Below are positions 32,697 through 38,718 of a stretch of 64,000 bases of DNA, one piece after another. The stretch is from Natrinema mahii (GTDB taxonomy: Archaea; Halobacteriota; Halobacteria; Halobacteriales; Natrialbaceae). Location of the stretch: NCBI GenBank assembly GCA_000690595.2, contig JHUT02000003.1, positions 124,001 through 188,000 on the forward strand, given 5' to 3'. Position numbers and translations under genes: made by a program. The first letter of the stretch is position 1. The number at the start of each line of letters is the position of its first letter. Under the pieces are notes generated by a model. The model saw nothing but the letters and a program-made list of their open reading frames with translations, had not been told where the DNA came from and ran no database searches.

Positions 32697-33765
32697 GTCC
32701 CGGCGTCGTCATCAACAGGTGGTCTGTCTTCGCCTCGAGGCGCGGTGTAGGGTCCTCGTAGAGTTCGACCGGATCGTCACGGGCGACCGCATCGAAGTGA
32801 TCGTCCGCGACGTAGACGCCGCTGCCGTCGGGACCGAGCGGAATGTCTTCCCAGTGGAGCGCGTTCAACAGCGTCTCCTCTATTTGCTCGGTGACCTCGT
32901 GGCGATCGGCCCATGCCCATGCCTCGCCGTCGTTCATCGACTTGTTCACCAGGACCTCCACCTTCGGGTGGTACGACGGGTGGTCTTTCGAGACCGCGTC
33001 CGGATCGGCCAGCTGGTAGATCTCGAACTTCCGCCCGTAGGTGTGGCCGGGTAGCAACTCGCCGGCCGACGTGGGGTTCAAGAACAGCCGGTTCTGGTGA
33101 TTGACGATCTCCTGATTGTCGATATGGAGTTCGGCCTTCACTCCCTCGAGGTCGGAGAGATAGTGCGCGACTTTCTGCAGCACACCGGCCGACGAGAGCT
33201 TTTCCGCCCACTCGCGACGGATTCGAACGTACCGCTCGTACGCCCACATCCGACTCGCCGGGTGCGGCTCCGTCCGGAAGTACTCCGAGTGAATCCGCTC
33301 GCCGGCGTGATCGAAGATCGCGCCGAAGAACTCCGGCAGCAACTCGAGGCCACGGTCGGGTTCGATGTTGCTGGTGTGGAACTCGACGTCGACGCCGTCG
33401 ACCTCGCCGACCTGATTCTCCCACGGGAGTTGCAGCCGCTCGCCGCTCTCCCAATGACGCATATTCGGGAATCGCGGGCCGATGTTGTACGATGCTTTCC
33501 GCTCACCGCGCCCACGGCCCACGATGTCCCACTCGTAGAGCCGCCCGGCGTCGATCCCATCCGACAGTCGCGGTGCGAATCCCGACTTGCTGTAGCTGAC
33601 CTCGAGGTGCCAGGGCTCGCCGTCGATCTCCGTATCGATCTCGAGGTAGCCCTCGAAGGGCGGCCCGAGCATCACCGACGACAGGGCATCGTAGGGACCG
33701 CGGCCCCAGTCGGGCCACTTCCATCGGCCCTCGATCTCGTGCGGCGTCGTCTCGACTTGGGACAC
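32653..33765 (-). CDS. DUF7845-like haloarchaeal protein (370 aa)
   Basis: GTG 33765 start, two bases after the previous stop. An acidic, aromatic-rich cytoplasmic protein with no helix or signal; segments such as W-K-W-P-D-W-G-R-G-P-Y-D and H-W-E-S-G-E-R-L-Q-L-P-W-E look conserved. From memory it resembles the DUF7845 family seen beside a MarR-like gene in haloarchaeal integrated elements; function unknown. It is the largest gene of the seven-gene operon and overlaps the winged-helix gene by 44 bases. Confidence 0.75.
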   Translation of the reverse strand: MSQVETTPHEIEGRWKWPDWGRGPYDALSSVMLGPPFEGYLEIDTEIDGEPWHLEVSYSKSGFAPRLSDGIDAGRLYEWDIVGRGRGERKASYNIGPRFPNMRHWESGERLQLPWENQVGEVDGVDVEFHTSNIEPDRGLELLPEFFGAIFDHAGERIHSEYFRTEPHPASRMWAYERYVRIRREWAEKLSSAGVLQKVAHYLSDLEGVKAELHIDNQEIVNHQNRLFLNPTSAGELLPGHTYGRKFEIYQLADPDAVSKDHPSYHPKVEVLVNKSMNDGEAWAWADRHEVTEQIEETLLNALHWEDIPLGPDGSGVYVADDHFDAVARDDPVELYEDPTPRLEAKTDHLLMTTPGHGRDRPRRFGDGRD

Positions 33766-33767
33766 CG

Positions 33768-34055
33768 CTACTCACCCCGTTCGCTCTCGAGCAACCCGGT
33801 TAGGACCGCGACCGGGTTCCACCACGTCGCGCCCTGGCACGGATAGCAGACGTGTTTGAACGACGTGCAGTCGCTCGCCTCGAGGACCATCGGGTCGGCG
33901 TCGGGTTGGTCCAGTTCCTCGAGGCTGGCCCGCTTGACGCGGGTCCGCCCACAGCCCACGCAGACCGCGTCGACGGGAACGCCGGATCGCCCGGCCTCGG
34001 CGCTGGCCAGTTCGGCTTCGAGGTCGCGATCGTCCCGATCGGCGTCGACGCTCAC
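33768..34055 (-). CDS. Small CxxC protein (95 aa)
   Basis: GTG start at 34055 overlapping the preceding stop by 4 bases (GTGA). Cys pairs V-C-V-G-C-G near residues 31-36 and V-C-Y-P-C near 68-72 suggest a zinc site, with a Trp-Trp before the C-terminal helix. The N-terminal 25 residues are acidic and probably disordered. It may be a nucleic-acid- or protein-binding zinc protein. Part of the tRNA-linked operon. Confidence 0.75.
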   Translation of the reverse strand: MSVDADRDDRDLEAELASAEAGRSGVPVDAVCVGCGRTRVKRASLEELDQPDADPMVLEASDCTSFKHVCYPCQGATWWNPVAVLTGLLESERGE

Positions 34056-34573
34056 CGCGGATCACCCACGGTTACCGACGGGTCGACGCCCGCCGGATCG
34101 ATCACGTGCGACCACGCGAGCTTCGCGACCTCGGACTCTGAGCGCTCCCCGCCGACCTCGTACCACCGGCCAGATAGCAGCTCGTCAACGAGCGTCGCCG
34201 GCACGATCGCCCGCGCAATCTGGGGCAACCCCGGCCGCGGCAGGTAGACCACGAACAGGTACATCCCGCCCTCCTCAAGCAACCGGTCGTGCGCGGCGCG
34301 CTTGACGTAGAACCGGCCGCGGGTCGACCGATCTCCGTTGCTCGTCTCTATCTGACAGCCCTTGATCTCGACGGGAACGCCGGGCTCGACGAGGACGATC
34401 CCGTAGAACGGCAGCGACCGATCCGGTTCGAGGACAGCGGTGGTCCGAGCGTCGTGCCAGGTCGCGGTCCGATCACCGACGTACTCGAGGGCGTCGACGG
34501 CTTGGACGATCTCGCCCTCGAGGGCATCGCCGCTGGCCTTCGGACTCTCGAGTTCCGATGCTCGAGAACTCAT
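34052..34573 (-). CDS. Possible PD-(D/E)xK-type nuclease (173 aa)
   Basis: ATG 34573 overlaps the upstream zinc peptide's TGA by 4 bases. A core L-P-F-Y-G-I-V-L-V-E-P-G-V-P-V-E-I-K-G-C-Q carries an E-I-K that fits the ExK active site of Holliday-junction-resolvase and restriction-type nucleases, followed by beta strands (F-Y-V-K; M-Y-L-F-V-V-Y-L). The upstream acidic residue in L-E-P-D-R may complete the site. The fold assignment is inference. This would be the only enzyme-like member of the operon. Confidence 0.7.
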   Translation of the reverse strand: MSSRASELESPKASGDALEGEIVQAVDALEYVGDRTATWHDARTTAVLEPDRSLPFYGIVLVEPGVPVEIKGCQIETSNGDRSTRGRFYVKRAAHDRLLEEGGMYLFVVYLPRPGLPQIARAIVPATLVDELLSGRWYEVGGERSESEVAKLAWSHVIDPAGVDPSVTVGDPR

Positions 34574-34689
34574 AGCGGGCCCTCCCGCGCGTTCCGAATC
34601 GCGCGCGTACACTCAGGACAGAGCCGGCGAAGCGCGTCGACATGGTCACCACAACGTTCGCATTCGTCGGATTCGACGAGGCGGCTCAC
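34570..34689 (-). CDS. 39-residue zinc-ribbon micropeptide
   Basis: GTG 34689 to TGA 34570-34572. C-E-R-C near residue 10 and C-P-E-C near residue 24 form a compact two-pair zinc knuckle, with a basic C-terminal helix. Four-base overlaps on both sides (GTGA upstream, ATGA downstream) make it very likely to be translated. Too short for ordinary gene callers. Confidence 0.65.
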   Translation of the reverse strand: MSRLVESDECERCGDHVDALRRLCPECTRAIRNAREGPL

Positions 34690-34817
34690 GCTGACCCACC
34701 TCGCTTCTCGAGCGCGCGGCGAACGTCGGCGTCGGTCGCTTGATGGGCCGGATGGGCGATGGGCGTCCGATTCTCGACATCGTACAGGTCGATCGCTCGG
34801 ACGAACCCGCTACGCAT
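34686..34817 (-). CDS. 43-residue uncharacterised peptide in operon
   Basis: ATG 34817 overlaps the 3' end of the DUF7563-like gene by 8 bases, and its TGA overlaps the next GTG by 4. It begins M-R-S-G-F-V-R-A-I-D-L-Y-D-V and then has a T-D-A-D-V-R-R-A-L-E-K helix. The regular overlaps argue for coding. No motif recognised. Confidence 0.55.
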   Translation of the reverse strand: MRSGFVRAIDLYDVENRTPIAHPAHQATDADVRRALEKRGGSA

Positions 34818-35049
34818 CGGCCTCACCTCCATGCCGACCGTCGGAAGTCTCCGGGTCGGGAACCTCGACGTCTTTTCCTGCAGCGGAGCCGCGGCTCAGT
34901 CGTGCGTACGTATCGCAGTCACCACAGCGGTGGGCCCGATCCTCGTCGTCACCGAAGACGCGTCGGAACCGGTCCGTGACGTGGGCTCCGCAGTGGTGGC
35001 ACGTCGAGTGATCGACGGACGGCCATGGAGCGACCGTCACGCCGACCAC
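34810..35049 (-). CDS. DUF7563-like zinc protein (79 aa)
   Basis: GTG 35049 start is tentative; a GTG at 35040 is also possible. Four cysteines in C-H-H-C-G-A-H-V-T-D and H-R-C-G-D-C with the intervening F-R-R-V-F-G-D resemble the small haloarchaeal DUF7563 zinc proteins, as I recall them. An acidic tail follows. It is the first gene of a seven-gene leftward operon, 44 bases after the likely transcription start. Confidence 0.75.
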   Translation of the reverse strand: MVGVTVAPWPSVDHSTCHHCGAHVTDRFRRVFGDDEDRAHRCGDCDTYARLSRGSAAGKDVEVPDPETSDGRHGGEADA

Positions 35050-35088
35050 CCCCAGAAGGCCGCTGCTATCGGGTGTGTGAGTCCTTCG

Positions 35089-35123
35089 AGTGAAGCGGCA
35101 AAAACGCCCGCTTCACTTTTATA
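35089..35123 (-). promoter_or_regulatory. Operon promoter with overlapping palindromic operator
   Basis: Read leftwards, TATAAAAGT (35123-35115) is a good TATA box about 25 bases before an expected start near 35093. A palindrome with 10-base arms (agtgaagcgg at 35089-35098 and ccgcttcact at 35108-35117) covers the TATA edge and the start point, where a repressor would block initiation. The operon's own winged-helix protein is the natural candidate. Confidence 0.65.
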
Positions 35124-35126
35124 CAG

Positions 35127-35150
35127 TATGGGATCGCCCGGATTTGAACC
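35127..35150 (-). repeat. Duplicate of tRNA-Pro 3' end (attachment-site remnant)
   Basis: 24 bases identical to 35241-35264, that is the T-arm and acceptor end of the tRNA-Pro plus two bases beyond. It is 114 bases from the original and in the same orientation, as left by integrases that target tRNA 3' ends. No integrase gene was seen in the window. Confidence 0.85.
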
Positions 35151-35241
35151 ACGCGAACGGCTCGCTATCGCTCGCCGTTCTCTCGTTCAAATCCGGGCTT
35201 TTTCCAATTGCTGCTGCTCGCGATTTGCTCGCAGCAGCAAT
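35137..35241. repeat. Two perfect hairpins between tRNA copy and tRNA
   Basis: Hairpin 1 pairs cccggatttgaac (35137-35149) with 35185-35197 (13 bp perfect), with a further gaacggc/gccgttc pairing inside and a cttttt run after it. Hairpin 2 pairs attgctgctgc (35207-35217) with 35231-35241 (11 bp perfect). The first arm lies within the tRNA-derived repeat, so the T-arm has been copied again in inverse orientation. Confidence 0.8.
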
Positions 35242-35242
35242 A

Positions 35243-35315
35243 TGGGATCGCCCGGATTTGAACCGGGGTCACGGGCACCCAAGGCCCGAAGTATACCAAG
35301 CTAACCCACGATCCC
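35243..35315 (-). tRNA. tRNA-Pro (anticodon TGG)
   Basis: A 73-base cloverleaf read leftwards. Acceptor arm GGGATCG/CGATCCC with discriminator A at 35243, D-arm with GGTTAGCTTGG, anticodon stem CGGGC/GCCCG with loop CTTGGGT giving TGG, and T-arm with GGTTCAAATCC. CCA is not encoded. It reads CCA proline codons. The 3' end serves as an integration site (see duplicate). Confidence 0.93.
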
Positions 35316-35340
35316 GTACCACCCACTACCGTCCCAACGT

Positions 35341-35347
35341 CATAAAG
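35341..35347 (-). promoter_or_regulatory. TATA box of tRNA-Pro
   Basis: CTTTATG (reverse strand) centred 29 bases before the tRNA 5' end at 35315, the expected spacing for an archaeal promoter. No other gene is positioned to use it in this direction. Confidence 0.6.
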
Positions 35348-35397
35348 CGTTTCGTTACGGTCCGAACGGTTTTGAGCGATGCCGTGATAGCGCCGGT

Positions 35398-35649
35398 ATG
35401 ACCGGCCTCGAGATCCTGTTGCTGGTGCTGGTACTCGTCTTCGTCCTCGCTGCAGCCCAACTCGTTAGGGCGGCCAGCCCCTTCATCGTCAACGCGATCG
35501 TCGGCCTCGTGGTGTTGTATCTGGCGCAGGCGGTGTTCGGCCTCGCGATCGCGATCACGCCGGTCGTCATCGCCATTGTCGCCCTCGGCGGCCTTCCCGG
35601 GTCGATCGTCGTGATCGTCCTGTCGGTCCTCGAGATCGCGTTCGTCTGA
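35398..35649 (+). CDS. BofA-like small membrane protein (83 aa)
   Basis: Three hydrophobic stretches (about residues 4-22, 30-48, 52-80) with the family-like A-S-P-F-I-V-N-A-I-V-G-L-V and G-L-P-G-S-I-V-V-I-V-L-S segments. The sequence resembles the pro-sigmaK processing inhibitor BofA family, which occurs in haloarchaea although they have no sporulation sigma factor; so the family name does not tell the role here. Monocistronic, convergent with the DUF7504-like gene (15-base gap). Confidence 0.8.
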   Translation: MTGLEILLLVLVLVFVLAAAQLVRAASPFIVNAIVGLVVLYLAQAVFGLAIAITPVVIAIVALGGLPGSIVVIVLSVLEIAFV

Positions 35650-35664
35650 GTAGCGCTCGAGGTA

Positions 35665-36360
35665 CTATCGGCCGAGGGTCCGCGCGATCTCCTCGTCGGT
35701 GGCTTCCGAGTCCGCCTCGGGCTCGAGGTCGTCGCTTGCTTCTGCATCCCACTCGGCGAGGAGGTCGGCGACCTCCTCGTCGGTGGCTTCCGGGAGCGAC
35801 TCGTCGGTGTCGTCGTCGGCGACGACCTCGTCGAAGATCGCTCCGAACGTCGAGACGACCCGATCCTCGTGGCGGGTGGGATCGAAGTGAAAGTGTGCGT
35901 AGGCACCCACGTTCGCCAGCCGGTTCGTGAGGACGTGTGCGAACTGGAAGACCTCCTCGGGCGAGGTATGTCGGAGGAGTGCGTCCAGCGAGTCGAAACA
36001 GACGGCGATGTCCTCGTCGGCCTCGGACCAGTGCTTGCAGAACCGGCTGACGGCGACGCCGATCTCTGAGAGGTCGGTCGGATCGGTCACCGAATCGGTG
36101 ACGACCGACGCCCCGAAATCGGGCGGCGATTCGGTCCCCGAATCGGCCAGTACGTTCCCGATCGTGAGCAGGCCCCGCTTGCCGTCGACGTCGTCCGGGT
36201 CCGGCGGCTCCGGTGTCTCGTCCGCGAACGTCACCGTGAGTCGCGCCGTCTCGTCGCCGTCGTGACACAGTTGCTCGCAGGCGTCGGACTCGTCACAGTC
36301 GGAATGGACGAGCAGGACGTTCGCCGGCGGATCGATCGCGGCTGGCGTAAGCGGATCCAT
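35665..36360 (-). CDS. DUF7504-like protein (231 aa)
   Basis: ATG 36360 start. N-V-L-L-V-H-S-D near the N-terminus and I-A-V-C-F-D-S-L-D-A-L-L-R midway match the beta strands of a RecA/KaiC-type core (Walker B-like C-F-D-S-L), but no Walker A is apparent, so ATP binding is doubtful. The last 45 residues are an acidic repeat-like tail (two E-A-T-D-E-E copies) ending A-R-T-L-G-R. Haloarchaeal DUF7504 proteins have this plan and are often linked to signalling; that is from memory. Confidence 0.75.
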   Translation of the reverse strand: MDPLTPAAIDPPANVLLVHSDCDESDACEQLCHDGDETARLTVTFADETPEPPDPDDVDGKRGLLTIGNVLADSGTESPPDFGASVVTDSVTDPTDLSEIGVAVSRFCKHWSEADEDIAVCFDSLDALLRHTSPEEVFQFAHVLTNRLANVGAYAHFHFDPTRHEDRVVSTFGAIFDEVVADDDTDESLPEATDEEVADLLAEWDAEASDDLEPEADSEATDEEIARTLGR

Positions 36361-36481
36361 GATAAGGGCCGGGGAGTTCCCCGCGTTGGCCTTTGATTGC
36401 GCGCTCTCGCTCTTTATCGTTCCGGCCGGACCGGGACGGCTGGACCGGCCGGCCACGGCCAGCGTCGCCGCTCGGCGGCGG

Positions 36482-38548
36482 TTACAGGTCCGCGTCGCGC
36501 AACTCGAGGTCGGCGACGAGTTCGTAGGGATGGGCGTCCTTCCGGATGCCGTCGAGCAGGGTAAAGGCCTGCCCGGGCGCTAAGAAGTGTTCGGTGACGA
36601 CTTGTCCCAGCGGCGTGGGCTCGAAGCCGTCGATGAAGCCGTACTCGAGGAGTTTCCCGATGGCGTGTTTCGTGGGGACCTCGCCGAGCATGCGGTCGTT
36701 CAGTGCCTTCGCGGCCTTGCCGCCGACCGTGACGTTCGCGAGGGTCTCCTCGACGGCGGCGGCCTCGTCGTAGTGGGTCATCACCGACTCCATCTCCCCT
36801 TTGAGGAGTTTGAACGCGACCTCGTCCTCGGTCATCTCCATGGAGTTGTGGTAGCTGCAGTCGGGTTCGACGAGGACGTACACCTTCCCTTCGTCGTGGT
36901 AGTCGGGTCGGCCCGCCCGGCCGAGCATCTGGTGGAACTCCTGGACGGAAAGCCACTCGATGCCCATCGCCAGCGAGTCGAAGACGACCTGCGAGGCGGG
37001 GAAGTCGACCCCGGCCGCGAGTGCGGCGGTCGTGACGACCGCCGACAGCTCCTGCTCGCCGAACTTGCGCTCGACCTCCTTGCGGCGCTTGTAGTCCAAG
37101 CCGGCGTGATAGGGCGCGGCCGAGTAGTCGAGTTTGCGGCTGATCTCGTGACAGCGCCGCCGGGAGTTGGTGAAGATGATCGTCTGGCCGCGATACCCTT
37201 TCGAGGACTCCGTGTCGAACTCGCGTTTGACGAGCTTGTTCTCCACCCTGACTTTCTCTTGTCCGTCCGCGAAGGTGACGTGACGTTCGATCGGGACTGG
37301 CCGCTCCTCGAACTCGATGAGCGTCGCCTCGAGGGCCGCCGTGAGTTGTTCGGGGTTACCGACCGTCGCCGAGAGGTAGACCCACTGCGCGCCGCCGTAG
37401 TCGTCGCGGCGCTTCGCACGCTGCTCGCAGGTGTACTTGAGTCGGGAGATGAGGCCGTCCAATCGGTGGCCCCGGTCTTCCTCTTTCAGGGTGTGGACCT
37501 CGTCGATGACGACGGTCCCGATGTCGCCCATCTCCTTGCCCGTCCGCAGGGCATGGTCGATCCCCTCGTAGGTGCCGACGATGACGTCGGCCTCGGGATC
37601 GAACCGCTCGCCCTCGTCGGCGATCCGGCTCGCGCCCACGCGGATGGAGACATCGACGAGGTGACCGTACTCGTCCTGGAAGTCCTCGTACTTCTGGTTG
37701 GCCAGCGCCACGAGGGGGACGAGAAAGAGCATCGTCCCCTCGTCGTTCAACACGCGGTTGATGCCGGCCAGTTCGCCGACCAGCGTCTTCCCGGTCGCCG
37801 TCGCAGAGACGACGAGCTGGTCGTCTCCGTCGAACAGGCCGTGTTCGACCGCGAGGCTCTGGACCGGGAGCAAGGTATCGAACCGGTCCTCGAGTAAGTT
37901 CTGTAGCCCGGGATGCAGATTCAGCGAGTCGGTCCGGACGGGGTCGACCTCGTCGGTCGTCGCGGAGATGGTATCGAACTTCGTCAGGTCGGGATCGAGC
38001 CGCCCCTTGAGGAGGTTGACGATCCGTTCGAGGTCCTGGACCTCCATCATGAGGTCCTCGAGGCGCTCTTTCGCCGCGCCGGTCACTTCGCCGCCGCCGG
38101 TAAAGGACAGTTGGCGCTCGAGTTCCTGCCGGGCGCAGTCGCGACAGATCCAGTCGTTGTCGTCTTTGACCGCAGTCTCCGTCGTGATCGGCGAGTATCG
38201 CCCCGCGCCGGCGCAGTACCGGCAGGTCCGGACGGTCTTGGTCTTGTCCTCGAGCTGGTAGCCCGCGAGCATCTCCCGTAACTCCTGCCGGCCCGCGGCG
38301 GAGGTCTGTTCGGAGATGCGGATCCGCTCGGCGCGGCGAGCCAGTTCGACGAACTCGTCGGGCTGGCGGGGCTCCTCGCTCGAGCCCTGTTTCAGCCGGA
38401 ACTTCGCGGGACGTGGCCCGGCCGAAGTCTCCGAGAGTCCGAGTTTCGCGCGGAATAGCCGTTTGCCGTCACGTTCGACGACGACGAGGTAGTCGTCGCC
38501 CGTCTCGTGACAGAAGATCGTTTCGACCTGCTGGACCTGCTTCGACAC
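36482..38548 (-). CDS. Ski2-like DEAD/DEAH-box helicase with zinc finger
   Basis: 688 residues. An N-terminal region of about 200 residues includes a zinc finger (C109, C112, C135, C138) and a helical section. The helicase core starts with motif I S-A-T-A-T-G-K-T at 248-255, motif II D-E-V-H at 348-351, and a C-terminal half with Q-M-L-G-R-A-G-R-P (motif VI). Ski2-like proteins act on RNA or DNA; the GRAGRP motif favours that family. Whether it works in RNA turnover or repair is not shown. Divergent from the transducer gene. Confidence 0.9.
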   Translation of the reverse strand: MSKQVQQVETIFCHETGDDYLVVVERDGKRLFRAKLGLSETSAGPRPAKFRLKQGSSEEPRQPDEFVELARRAERIRISEQTSAAGRQELREMLAGYQLEDKTKTVRTCRYCAGAGRYSPITTETAVKDDNDWICRDCARQELERQLSFTGGGEVTGAAKERLEDLMMEVQDLERIVNLLKGRLDPDLTKFDTISATTDEVDPVRTDSLNLHPGLQNLLEDRFDTLLPVQSLAVEHGLFDGDDQLVVSATATGKTLVGELAGINRVLNDEGTMLFLVPLVALANQKYEDFQDEYGHLVDVSIRVGASRIADEGERFDPEADVIVGTYEGIDHALRTGKEMGDIGTVVIDEVHTLKEEDRGHRLDGLISRLKYTCEQRAKRRDDYGGAQWVYLSATVGNPEQLTAALEATLIEFEERPVPIERHVTFADGQEKVRVENKLVKREFDTESSKGYRGQTIIFTNSRRRCHEISRKLDYSAAPYHAGLDYKRRKEVERKFGEQELSAVVTTAALAAGVDFPASQVVFDSLAMGIEWLSVQEFHQMLGRAGRPDYHDEGKVYVLVEPDCSYHNSMEMTEDEVAFKLLKGEMESVMTHYDEAAAVEETLANVTVGGKAAKALNDRMLGEVPTKHAIGKLLEYGFIDGFEPTPLGQVVTEHFLAPGQAFTLLDGIRKDAHPYELVADLELRDADL

Positions 38549-38665
38549 GGAACGGAGTAGGCCGTGACGGTATTTCAGCGATTCGGACTGCGGCGACGCG
38601 GTCCGGCCGCGGTCGGTGACGGTCCAGCGATATCGTCCATATCCGTCACGATCGATCCATAGGCG

Positions 38666-38716
38666 TATATATAATTCTTAGCGAGATACATATCGGGGGC
38701 GTCGGAATCCGACGCC
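38666..38716 (+). promoter_or_regulatory. TATA box and leader hairpin of transducer gene
   Basis: TATATATAA at 38666-38674 predicts transcription from about 38697. A perfect 8-bp hairpin (ggcgtcgg-aat-ccgacgcc, 38698-38716) then fills the leader right up to two bases before the ATG. It could hide the start, stabilise the mRNA 5' end, or be a DNA operator. Confidence 0.6.
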
Positions 38717-38718
38717 GT

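Noticed and set aside
35090-35401. A rightward 103-codon frame across the tRNA-Pro and its hairpins
   Set aside because: It reads through a tRNA gene and two hairpins; the peptide derives from repeat sequence.
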